A stretch of DNA of 64,000 nt, from contig WPIO01000036.1 of assembly GCA_009760855.2 (NCBI GenBank), forward strand, positions 2,065,001-2,129,000, read 5' to 3'. The translations under genes were made by a program, and so were the position numbers. The DNA comes from Cristatella mucedo (taxonomy: Eukaryota; Bryozoa; Phylactolaemata; Cristatellidae). Under the pieces are notes generated by a model. It was not told where the DNA came from and searched no databases. It saw only the letters and a program-made list of their open reading frames with translations. Position 1 is the first letter of the stretch. Every line of letters starts with the position of its first letter. This document shows, in pieces, positions 1 through 11,600 of this stretch.

Positions 1-1127
1 TAAAATGGGAACAAGACTCCGCGGACATGCTGCAGGAGATATTGTGGTCAAGGTCATTTTGAGGGCCAGTATTACGAATGTATGAGAAACATTAGGATTG
101 CCTATTGTTATGTTCTCACGGAGAAATACAGCATTAAGAGATACGCATTCAAAAGTAGTGAGTTTTAATGAGGAACAGAGCGTCAAGCAGTAGCTCTGGA
201 GAGCGTGTGCTCGTGTTTGCCGTAAGGCGGCTGCCTTACAAAAAATCTCTGGAACTTGGGTGCGTCGGGGGCGGGGCCACTGCTGATGAATAGCAGTTGC
301 AGGCCCAACGGGCGGACTGCCTCCTGACTGGCCCGGTCGGATGGCGAAAGGACGCTTAAAGAGCCGCCGACCAATGTCGGCTCGTTCGAGCAACGCCCAA
401 AGACTTTTTCAGCCACCACACGTTGCTGTGCGGTAGCTGGCACTGCAACGCCTAAAGCAGATAGCTTGGCTTTATTGTCATTCAGTTTGAGAAAGTATGA
501 AGTATATCGCCATTAGCGTACGAAAATCAGCAATGCACTGCAGCAGTGAGTTACGATAGTTTGAATTTCTGGAAGCAAGGGAGGGATCAAAGCACATTTA
601 CAGTGTCATTTACAGTCGTCTGAATTAAAATGAAAGCCAACGTCGTGCTTGCTGGTTTCATCGGCAAGAAGAAGAACATAAATTGTGAAAAGATGTGAGC
701 CAAGCGCAGATTGATGTAGTAACCGATTTTAAAGGCTCCCCGTACAATCATTGCTACTTAGCTTTGCACAATAAAATCTTGCACTGACTTGGGCTCGCAG
801 CAGTACCGTTGCAGTGCAGAACAGGCGACATGATGGAGGCTTAACTAGAACTCCTGGTCAATATTATCAAGCCCTACCGAAAGATTCAGTAGAACTAGCA
901 CAACTCCGCGTAAACCATCAATCCTTGGAAGGTCGCTATAAACTGTAGACAGTTGACTCCGTGGAATGAATAGCTGACACCGTACTGTAACATCACGCCT
1001 GGTTTGATGTTTTGATATACAAATTTTGCTGGTCTGCTGCTACTCTTGCTATTATGCTCGTAAGGAGCAGCCAACCAAACACCCTCTGGTCTGGCATCGA
1101 CAACTAAATCATCGACATCTCTTAATG
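1..1127. other. No recognisable gene
   Basis: I see no conserved coding region, tRNA or clear repeat here. A short GC-richer patch near 180-440 is open on the minus strand, but it has no recognisable domain and no splice context. Confidence 0.4.
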
Positions 1128-1885
1128 AGTGTCATGTATCTCCGTCTGTAACTACATAAGGCCACAAAGTGGGACTAAGTGGGTTTTACGCAGGATATTT
1201 TTCTGTAGTGCACTCTAAGGCTAAGCGGTTTTCCCGTCGCGTACGGCAGCCGACAGACTTCATCTTACGCAACAAAGAGAAAGTAACAAGCATAGCCGAG
1301 TCACTAGACCATTCGAGGAAACGAGTAGCACGGAAGTAGCAGCTCAGAACAGATCAAATGCTTTTTTCGGTAACGATTATTATTTGTAGGAATGAAGCAT
1401 CTATTTTGTTGTATGTAGAGGATCTAAGGTCATTTCGAGGCTGCAACTGGTGCAACAGTTCAGCAAAGTATGAAGAAACCGATGCCACGGCGGACTTCGT
1501 TGGTCAGGGCGAGTGCTTTGCTATGTATTTGTTGATCAGCCACGAGTCGTTGAAGTTCCTAAGCAAACTAGACAAGCAGCTGAACTTATGGGATTTGTCT
1601 AATAGTCTTGCAGCCATATTCATCACCGACGGCAGAGATTGGTTGGCTTTTTCTTCAGCCCAGTCAAAATGGAGTCGCAGTAGTCTAGCTTAGAAAGAAC
1701 ATGGGAGCTAGTTAGATTTCTTGCAAGCCACCATGATAGACAGCCCCTCATCTTGGAAGGAGATCGGACGTAATGGACACCTGAGAAAGCAGCATTGTTA
1801 ATGACTTTCAAAATTTAAGCAGTCATAAAAGAGAGCACCTATATTTGAAGCACATGGTGACGGTCGCAAACTAGCAAGCATTGGG
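1128..1885 (-). mobile_element. LINE family B fragment (3' part)
   Basis: Read on the minus strand this is the 3' end and C-terminal reverse transcriptase region of the LINE whose longest copy lies at 55.9-59.2 kb. It shares the tail-proximal block (about 1135-1340: 'gtatctccgtctgtaac', then the cgcaacaaagagaaag motif) and the 'gcagccatattcat' block near 1612. Many frameshifts and stops make it a decayed, 5'-truncated copy. Confidence 0.75.
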
Positions 1886-2099
1886 TGTTAGGAGAGCAAA
1901 GTCTCCAAGTCCAGAAAGCTGTTTGGGGTGTCCAATTTTTCGGAGTTGGGTTTAATTGAAGTTGTGGTAGCGTCAGTTATAAGCGGCGAGTTGGTAGATT
2001 CCAGACTGGTCTCAGTCGCAGCAAACAGGTCGAGGACGTCGTCAAGAATCATGCAACATATTACAAGGCGGGCGTACATTGGATGATGCATATTATGAA

Positions 2100-2905
2100 G
2101 CTATAGCCGCTCGATGACCATAAAGGCTGGCTATAACACGGCACTAGTAGATGCTGTGGACGAGTTTGCTCCTCTGACTAGACACACTCTACGCGCTAAC
2201 ACAGACAGCCTACTCCTGGATCTTCGCATACGGGTAAGGTGTCCACTGCAACAGTATATGTCTTATCTCAGTGCGAGACTCAGGGAGCATTAGCATCAAC
2301 TGGCAACAGTCATCCGACGACCCTCTAAAGACGACTATATCAGCTACTCGGTCCAGTTTTCCTACTTTCAGCTAGGAAATGTTGCAAACATTGGGGCCCG
2401 CTTTTACCGAGACGCCACATCCAAGGATGTGTACACATCCCGTCTCGACTTCCACAACTCGCAGATCATTCGAACGGCAATATAAGTGGCTTACAGTTGG
2501 TCTAAAGGTCTGCAGCCAGGCTAGCCTGTCATGAAGGTGATAATGGCCACATTAAAACCACTTCCCACCGATCAACCTGCGCTGGCTCCCCCATCGTGCA
2601 GCCAATCGACTTAAAAGCTTTTGCCGCTCGCTTTTAGGTCTAATTATTATTGTGTACCACCCTCGTATACTTTAGAGACTGTACCCTTAGTTCGCATCCT
2701 CCCAAGGCTCCGGATTGATGTCACGACATCTCTGGACTTGGCAACAATTAAAAAGAAGCTACACACTTATCTCTTCCTCGCAATATTTTCTGAGGTCACG
2801 TAAATTATTCTTAGTGTGCTTATGCGAGCTGATAATGTTAAAGATAGCCAATATAACGCGCTTCCTTCGCAGCGTATGCTAATTGCCTAGACATAGATTT
2901 AGTTC
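2100..2905 (+). mobile_element. Degenerate LINE fragment
   Basis: The stretch near 2155 reads like the linker between endonuclease and RT in these LINEs (DEFAPLTRHTL, compare DKHAPVRS in family B). About 2340-2800 resembles the family A C-terminal region, and 2880-2920 ends with the family A tail motif 'gttctctgatggcgctatat'. It is heavily mutated and no long ORF survives. Confidence 0.5.
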
Positions 2906-3728
2906 TCTGATGGCGCTATATGAATATCGTATGGATATTATCATTAATTTTAAATAGAGCAATTTTCTGCAGAGCTTCAGCGAGGGCGTCTGTGCTGGGC
3001 GGCTCAAAAGATTCGGGGACCCGCTCGATGCGCTCCATGGCGATCCTCAATTATATCTCCATTTATTTAATTAATCATATAGCTAATAACTCTAATTACA
3101 AAATTCGTTACAGACGCGCCTTGAAAGATCCAAAGCACCAAATTCCTTCGCCGCAAACGTTCCACGTGGAGCGCTTGTATTGCAGACCCTGACGACGCGA
3201 CTGGCGGAGCAAGTGCATCGAGGCGCCGCTTAACCCTCGCTCGCTGCGTCCGGGCGTCTCCTTGGAGAAAGAGCCAAGACGAGGCCAAGAGGCAGACGCA
3301 GCGCATCCGCCGATTCATTTGAGCAATAGTGGCAAAATGGTGAAAACGAAACGTCTGGGGCTAAATTGGTTGGATTGCGACGGAGCTTCGAAATTATTTT
3401 CGATCCCGCAACTATATGCATTAGGAACTAGCTAAGTCATAGTCTACGGTTTGAACCATGTGCACCAAGCGCGTGTCAGCGGCGGTCGGTCAGTTACACA
3501 ACGGACTTAGGCGTTATCGCAGCGCCACCCTCTAAGGCCCTCTGCGGCGGTCGAACGGGCTATTCTATGCTAAGAACGCCGCGCTAAGGAGGGGCTTCTG
3601 CAATAATGTCCTTAGGCCGAAAACGCAGCGCTCGTAGCGGTGCCGGTGCTCACTTGCGCATGACAAATACCAGTGAGACCCTCTACCTCTGAGCCGCGGC
3701 GAGCCACTCGCGAGGGTGTAGGACCGTT

Positions 3729-3771
<43 letters not shown>
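3729..3771. repeat. (ACGC)n microsatellite
   Basis: About eleven uninterrupted 4-bp units. Overlapping minus-strand frames reading (CVRA)n come only from this repeat. A short (CT)n tract follows at about 3894-3913. Confidence 0.95.
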
Positions 3772-4614
3772 GGCCGGCCGACAGAACACCGCAGCAATGA
3801 ATAGTGAATTCCACGTCCTTAGGCGCAAAGCGGTCCTCTCGACAGCCGCGCAGAGTTAAGACGCGTCCAGCACCCGCTGCAGCGCGCAAAAGCTCGCTCT
3901 CTCTCTCTCTCTCGCACGACGCCGACGGCGAAACTCCACTGCGTGACCTATTTAATGGTACGCGACCTCAGCTTCTATGCTGCTTAATCGTATGCTACCA
4001 CACAACCGGTTCCTATTCATTGTAAAATTCAGGAACCGCGAATACTATCTCGGTCGGGTGCTTGCTGCATACAACACGGCTAATGCAGCACGCCGACGTT
4101 TCAATATCGGGGAATGAGCGCTCGGCTCTCGACTGCTGCTGCTGCGTCTTACTACAGTCGGCATTGACCTTTGTCACACGCTGTGACACCTGCGACTCGC
4201 TGCTTAGAATAGCTCAACCGGTCCGCGCTCTAAGTCGTCTGCTCCACCGCCGTTTGACGCGTGTCCGCTAGGATGCGCGCCGGTTGCACGAGGGCTGTAT
4301 TTGTAGCCAAAGAGCTCAGCTCAGCAACCGCAACTGTGAGCGCAAGCAACAGTAGGCTGCCTGTAGGGGCTCGTGGGCGCGCTATGGCAACGTGAAGATA
4401 AACGGTGCCCCCCACAAGCGAGATGTGTTGTTAACGACGACGGCTGTACTGTATAGCATACGGGCAACGCAAGCGAGCGAGCGGACGTATGTACGTGGCG
4501 GTAGTGGCCGTCGCGTAAGCAGCTCCGGAGCGCCAGTAGATAAGAGAGTAAGAGAAAAGGGAGAGAAGAGAGTGGATAGCGGGCTTACAGGCCGACGCAC
4601 AGGTAGCAAGTGAA

Positions 4615-4865
4615 ATGAGCGGCAAGGCTACTGCGACGCTGGCGACAGACAAGCCTAGCTGCGGAGTTTTGCACCGGCTGTAATCGCCTGATTGCACATG
4701 CCGGTAGGGCAGCAAGCAGTGAGTTACGGAAGTCAAGACGGGATGTCACAAATGCACGGACCAACTTGGACGTGGTAACCTTATCTAAACTCACCCAAAT
4801 TTTGGCAATGTCATGTAGCTGAAAGTAGGCAGATTTGACTGAGGAGCTGATGTGGTCGTCTAACG
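4615..4865 (-). mobile_element. LINE family A fragment
   Basis: The minus strand encodes a short piece of the family A C-terminal domain (AKIWVSLDKVTTSKLVRAF, then [19 protein letters not shown]). It stops abruptly at about 4865, where a family B fragment starts in the opposite orientation. Confidence 0.75.
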
Positions 4866-5055
4866 AGAGGTTGCCATTCCTCTGCTTAAAGAACGTTGGT
4901 GACAGAAGCTTTAGCTCTGCAGGTCCAAGACTGTGGGACTCGCTTGCGCAGTTCTTAGGCAACGACAACTACTCTCCTACTTCCTACTATGGCTCATCCT
5001 TTTCAGCGGTCCTGAGCTGCTACTTCCATGCTACTCACTACTTCTACTGCTCTCC
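4866..5055 (+). mobile_element. LINE family B fragment, opposite orientation
   Basis: The plus strand encodes the last part of the family B reverse transcriptase ORF (VGDRSFSSAGPRLWDSL, then the tract ending in SYFHATHYF). It is fused head-on to the family A fragment with no intervening sequence. Confidence 0.75.
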
Positions 5056-5149
5056 TGACTCTGCTGTGCTTCCCAATTTCTTCGTCGGTGACGGTCGCGG
5101 GGTGTAAGAATAAGAGGGCGGCGAAGCTCGCTACCCCGCTGTAGGGTGC

Positions 5150-5577
5150 CCCACAGGGGTGCAAATGCCCCCCCCGCCCGCCCGCCTCTGCCCAGCTGGC
5201 TCCGCCAAGTCTGCGTATCGAGTATGCAAAAGCAGACGAGTGCCGCGCTTCAGCGGGCTTGCAAAGCGAGCCCGAAGACACTCGCTGCCACCGTTTAGTA
5301 AGACCTTTGTCGTGCGCGCGGCATCCCCGTCTCGGAGGGCACTGAAATAATTAGTCTATAAGTCTTCCCGCTAGCTCCGTCGCAGGCTCCGGAGCGCGCT
5401 GGCGCAGTACGGCAACCACTGCCTGATTGGACGTGAACCGAACCGACGAATCGCTAGCGTCGGCTTCTCGGGCGGCGCGCCGTATGCGCCGCCGCCCGCT
5501 ATTCGCTGGCACCGACGCCCGTACGTTCAATTTAATTGGCTGCGTGGTCAGAGGGGCGCAACGCCTGCCGCGCGGGG
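5150..5577 (+). promoter_or_regulatory. GC/CpG-rich 5' flank of DNAJC25
   Basis: About 5150-6100 is strongly GC- and CpG-rich compared with the AT-richer surroundings, and the DNAJC25 start codon lies inside it. This looks like a CpG-rich promoter and 5'UTR. No TATA box stands out and the transcription start cannot be placed from sequence alone. Confidence 0.4.
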
Positions 5578-5680
5578 ATGCCGTCGTGGCCGGTGCGGTG
5601 CGCCGTCTTCCTCGCGTCGTGGAGCGTGTGCGCCGCGCTTTTCGAAGGCCTGTACTGCGGCACAGAAAGCTGCTATGACG
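5578..5680 (+). CDS. DNAJC25: DNAJC25 coding exon 1
   Basis: The ATG at 5578 opens a hydrophobic leader (CAVFLASW...VCAALF), followed by [12 protein letters not shown], the family's conserved luminal opening. The exon ends after one base of a Val codon at a GTAAGG donor (phase 1). An in-frame ATG at 5536 exists, but the extension is not family-like. Confidence 0.92.
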
Positions 5681-8600
5681 GTAAGGCGGCGGCTGCTGCG
5701 CGAGCGGATTCGCGGCCTGCCTTTCTGGCCACAGGAGAAAGCCTGCTGGCGTTGCCTTCTCGCCGCCGCCGCCGCTTTTGCCGACTCTGCCGTGGCTGAG
5801 CGAATCGCTGTGACGCTTGCGGCCGCGCGAGCTCGCGCAGACCGGCCGCCGCTCTCGTCGGTTCGTGAAGCGGCCCCTGGCACGCCCGGGCGGGCGCGCT
5901 GCTGGAGCGCTCTCGATTTAGGAAGCGCGGCTTTGCCCTGCGCGCCCGCTCAAGCAGCGGCGCGCTGGACCGGATGTGCGCCGCTGCCCCGCGCTGGCCG
6001 GTCGCGGCTAGGCTCGGGGCTGACCAGTGTAGCGGCGGCCTAGAGCTTAGCGGCGGTGTCGCTGTGGTAAGCTAGCGGGCTAGCGCTTAGTCGCCGTTGG
6101 ATGCGCTGTCCCGCGGGCGCCGGTCAATCCAGCGTAGGCCGGGGCATGACTGAGCTCCGATTTCCGGAAATACTGTTCCTTTCTCCACTCTGCCCGTATT
6201 GTCTATTTCACAGAAACGAGTGTGAGAAAGCGAACTTAAAAGTTTCAATTTCCGGCCGCCGAGAGCGCCCCTCGGTCAAGCCAGTCACTCGGGGCTACAG
6301 CAGGGCACTATTGCGTGCACTGTATTTACTTCTAATCCGTGTGCGTGCGTGCGGTGTGTGTTGCATTTCGTGCACGCATGCGTCGTACGCCAGCGTGTGC
6401 GTAGGTACTGTGCGTACGTGTATGTTTGTAACTTTGTCACGAATGGCTAAGTCTGCTTTTTTCTGTAGTGCACTTAAACTTCAGCAGCTTAGTGTTTTTT
6501 GTGTAGTGCACTTTAAACTTAAGAGGCTTTTCGTGTAAATACTTTGGCCACAGACTCATGTCATGTAACAGAGAGAAAGTGACACGCATATATGTGTCGT
6601 CTGGTGGTTATTGAGGAAGTAACACGCGTAGGCTTTGGAGCCATATTCATGTCTCGCTGTAGGATGGTGCCGGATTGCTTTTTCCACTGCACTGCAAAAC
6701 TAACTTACTAGGTATGAGCTAACCCAGTGTAATTCAGAAATTGGAAAGGCTGACGCTCGAAATTGGCTCTGCCAGCATATCTCCTTTTGAATCAGCTCGA
6801 AATCTAGGTGTCATGTTCCAAAGTGACCTCTCGGTAGACGACCACATCAGCTCCACAATCAAGTCTGCCTACTTTCAGCTACATAACATTGCTAAAATTT
6901 GGGCTTGATTAGATAAGAATACCACGTCTAAGTTGGTCCATGCATTTGTGACATCCCGTCTTGACTTCTGTAACTCACTGCTTGCTGGCCTACCAGCATG
7001 TGCGATCAGGCGATTGCAGCTGTGCAAAAATCCGCAGCTAGGCTTGTCTGTCGTGAGCGTCGCAGTTGCCACATCACATTACTTCTCGCCGATCTGCACT
7101 GGCTACCAGTCAAGCAACGGATTGACTTCAAGGTTTTGTCGCTCACTTTTAGGTCCCTTCATTCTTTGGCTCCAGCCTATCTCTCAGATCTACTCCCCCA
7201 TCAGGCCAAGCATCGTACCACTGCTTTTCAGAATCCAAAAGTTTACCAATACCTCGTACTAACCTCAAATCCGTTGGAGACCGTGCATTTAGTTCGTATG
7301 CTCCCAAAGCCTGGAACACCCTCCCGACTTTCGTCAGAACATCCCCTGACTTGACCACAGTTAAAAAGAACTTAAAAACTCACCTATTTAGGACAGCATT
7401 TAGTGGGTCCCTGTGATTCGTCCTCCATGTGCTTATTCGTGTTGACACTGTGCATACTGCGACTAACCACACTTGCATGCTGACCCTGTGCATGTCACCC
7501 CTAACCATGTTACTCATGTTTTTTATCAAGCATGATATTACTCACCATGCAATCGCGTTTTCTTTGCAGCAAATGTAATGTAAATGCAAATATGTGCCTG
7601 TGCCATTCCGAAACGACTTCTCATTGGACGACAGCATTTCTTCCGAAGTCCAGCCGGCCAACTTTCAGCTCTGGAACATTACCAAAAATCAGGGTCTACA
7701 AGAAATTACAGCAGCCAAAGTAGCTTTTGCGTTTGTTACAGGGTGGCTAGATTACTGCAAATTTCTTCATTCAGGACTCCCAGCCAAACCCCTTGATCGT
7801 CTGCAGCTGGCATGCAACTCAAGGGGTCGCCAAGTCTGTTGTCTATGGCGTAGCTGCAATATCAACATTGCACCACTTCTATCTGAGTTTTGCTGGCTCC
7901 ATATCGAGCGTAGAATCAATTTTCAGGAGCCTCTCTCTGGTCACTTCCCTTCCTACAGCTCATCCAGCCTACCTTGACCGCCTTGCTCCTCCAGTCACGT
8001 GCTCTCGTACCACCTTCTCCTCAGTGTCTAGCCATCCATGGTAATCCCTAGCACTAAATTAAAACCTTTTGGTACCAGGCTTTCACTTCTCATACATCAA
8101 AAGTCAGGAACTTGCTTTCACCCTGCACTACCTGCTATGACTACCTGCTATGACCACTACCTGCTATGACATTGCATCATTTACGTCTTGGCTCATCCGT
8201 TCTGGTCAGCCCTTCCTTCTCCTCTGTGTATTTGACTTTTTTTTTTATCCCTTTGTGCTTTGCCTGCTTACGTGGATATGATAGATCCCTGTTGGCAGCC
8301 AGTGCTCCAACGAACTGGTGGCCGTGAGCATCGTCTTGTTTGCTGTGTGATGCTGACCTTGGCAAGATACCCGTTTGCCTTTGAATGCTTGCCAATTTAG
8401 CATACTGCAGTGGATGTCATTGATTTGTTTGTTAATGCATATTAATAATAATAATAATAATACCATCATTAGGATTAGGGTTTCTTTCCCCAGGCTCCAT
8501 GTAAGTATCATTCAGATAATGCTTAATCATACTTAGCTCCATGTAAGTACTATAGTACTGTAGTATATATATATATAGTATAGCCATGCTACTATTATCA

Positions 8601-11600
8601 TATAATATCATCTATTGGCTATATTATTATATTTTATTATATATATGGCTATACTATTATATCATATACTATTATATCATATTACCATAGTAGTATAGCC
8701 ATGCTACTATTATCATTAGCGGTTGCGGGTCGTTGAAGCAGAGACAGCTTCTTAGAAGCTCGTCGTTAGCTGTCGAACAGTTTTGAACCTGTCTAATGGC
8801 TGTGTTGGTCGGGAAACGTTTAGGCAGGCATGTCTAGGCATGACAAGCCTTGGCGCTGGCTCTTTCGTTTCAGTGCTCGAAGTCAGCCGCGACGTGTCAA
8901 AGGTAGGCAGGTCATTTTGTGCAAAGCTTCGGCTGCTATGTGCTGCTGCTGCTTCTGTCTGGCAGGACGGTTGCCGAACTTTGCTTAACCTGTAGCCTTA
9001 CTGATGCATGCCGGGCTGCACTCTGCCTCGCCCACTTTGCAGCAATGGTTGCTTCCGTCTCCTCGCTAGGCTGTCCTTTGCTGTCCTTGCTAGGCAGCCG
9101 TCGCTCAGTCGTACAGGAAGCTGGCAAGGAAATGGCATCCGGATCTGCATCGTGGGGAGGCAGCAAAAAAAGAGGCCGAAGGTCAATTCCAGCGTATAGC
9201 CACGGCGTATGAGGTTTGAGGCTGGCTGCTGCGCATCGGCACTGGCCGTGGCAGCACTCGCATGTGCCGCGCAAATGCATCGAGCAAGCGCAAAGGCGTG
9301 CAGGCGCACACATTCGCACACACAGCTGTCTAGAGCATTAGCGACAGCTGTTGCCGGCGGCTGCTGCCCCCCTCTTCCCTTCCCCCTCCAGTCATTCATG
9401 GCCGTGGCAGCCAAGAGACATGCATTCCGGGATCGTTTTCACATGGTGAGCTTGTAGCATGCGTTGTGGAGGCCGCTTCAGAGCAAGCTGTTGCTGACTC
9501 ATTCAGCAATGGACACATTCATGTGTCAAGGAGTGTGATGGATTTTCTGCTGGATTTTTGCTGGCTGTCTCAGTCGCACTGACAGGAGCCTGCGCAGAAT
9601 TGGTAGGTTATCTTCACGAGATACCTCTTAAATAATAAAATAAATGCATACTAGCTGATTTAACAGCCTCTTTTGTATAGCGACAGAAGAGCCTTTACGG
9701 CTATCATCACCGCTTGCAGTGGCAATGAAGGATCGCCCACCGAAGTAATCGAACCCACGACCTTGGTCCCGAGGTCGTGAAAGCAACCACCTTACCTACT
9801 GTGCCATCACGGCTCACCATGACTGCTTGGCATGGTTTGGGACAGCTGCCTTAATTGGTCCTGTTAAGCTCGGTACATTTATTTACAGCATATGCTGTAG
9901 TGCACTCCCACTGTGCAGGTGTCCTGAAAAGGACGATCCTTAAATCCCTGTCAGGGGATTATGACATCGGAGACCTGCTGCCTAGTGTGCTGCCTTTGTC
10001 TGACACAAAGCTGCTTCCTAGCACACGGGAGGGAAACCGTTGACCCAAGTGATGGCTACTTCACAGGGTATCTCACCCAAAGGATGACAAGGCCTGCAGC
10101 TGCATTCGGAGGATGGTGGGCAAAGGTCTCGGCCTTGGCTTCCTTATAGGCACGCACACCATTTTGCTGCCGACAGCAGTCCCAACCGACCACGATGCAT
10201 CCGAAATGAGCCCAATCTACAGTACTGGGCACCGTTGTTTTACCATCTTGCTTTGCTACCGATGTAAAGCACCGCTGCACATTGATGTCCGGCGATTGTT
10301 ATTGACTTCTCAATCCGTTTCTATTGATCCGTTTGGTATGAGCTGACATCCCTCAGCTGCTGGTGCGATTCGTGAGTGGGACTGTCGTCTTATACTGAGG
10401 TTCTGTCTGTTCTCTTGATGTTTTGACCTTCTCACTGTGTCTCCACCCTTTCTTCAAGTCTGTTTCTGAATGCAGTTTCATCGCATATTCAGTCGCCTGC
10501 TGCCAGACGTTTAGACTCACTGTGTGAAGCTGTACCCAAGTGTGTGCTATTGCTATCTCCATGGGTGTTGGTAAACAGTGGCATGCACAATCCGACCCCA
10601 TAACACTGATTCCAACTGGTCATTGAAATATCATCATAGAACCCTAAAGGCAGTGCTTTAAGCCGAATGCTGTGGAAATAAAATAGAAGTTTTCTGGTCA
10701 ACCGAGGATGTGCTAGTGGGCAATTGATCTAGGTGGCAGTGTGGACACGTGTAAAGAAGACCTTGCAGTAGCACCGCCCTGGTTAATGTGCTCACCTTCA
10801 GCAACCACGGTTGTGGGCGTGAGCCCGCAGCATATGTCAAGCGCCTAGATAGAGATGAAGTTCTGTTTGGGCACTATGCAAATTAATTATATTACATTTT
10901 TTGTAGAACTTAGAAGGGAAGCTGCAATGCGACATGCTGCCGGTAGCTTAGTGCTTAGGGCCGTTGACAGTGGCGAAATGGTGGGGGAGGAGGGGGTAAG
11001 TGAGCATTTGCCCCGTTCCCCCAAATCGGAGCAGCAACCTGGTCCGCCCCTATTCCTATGTGCCGGCCCACCCTGCAACCACGAATATGTCTTAATTCCT
11101 TTTGGCTGAGCGACCGCCGAGTTTGTTTCGAACACATATCACGATTTGCGCTAAAATCATATGTTAATTGCATGTCTAGCCCGCCGAATGAAAATCTGCC
11201 GGTCTTGCCACTTACATAAAGGTTTTCCAAGTCTTGCTCCTCTCTGATGGAAATCCTGGCTCAGCTTGACGGGCGGTTGCCATGCCGACCTGTCAGAGAA
11301 GGTCTGTGCGCAGCATTGGTGGCTAAATGCACCTCGGCTAGCCCAGGGACTAGCGTGGAAGAACCCGACCGAACTTTCGAGTACATTTGTGATATCGTCC
11401 CATCTCAACTTCTATGACTTACTGCTCGCTGTCCCACTTGTGCAGCTTGGTGCTACAGCCACTTTGTGCTCACTTACTGTCACCCAGAAACATGAAGAGT
11501 AACCCTCAAGATTTGCTTGCCTGCATATTTCCTGTAGCAATCAGGGTGTCCTGTTCCAAGAAGACCTTTTACTAAAGGTGACCGAATGAGTAGGGCAGTC

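Noticed and set aside
5427-6043. Several overlapping frames around the DNAJC25 start
   Set aside because: GC-rich shadows. Only the frame from 5578 gives the family N-terminus and a phase-compatible donor.
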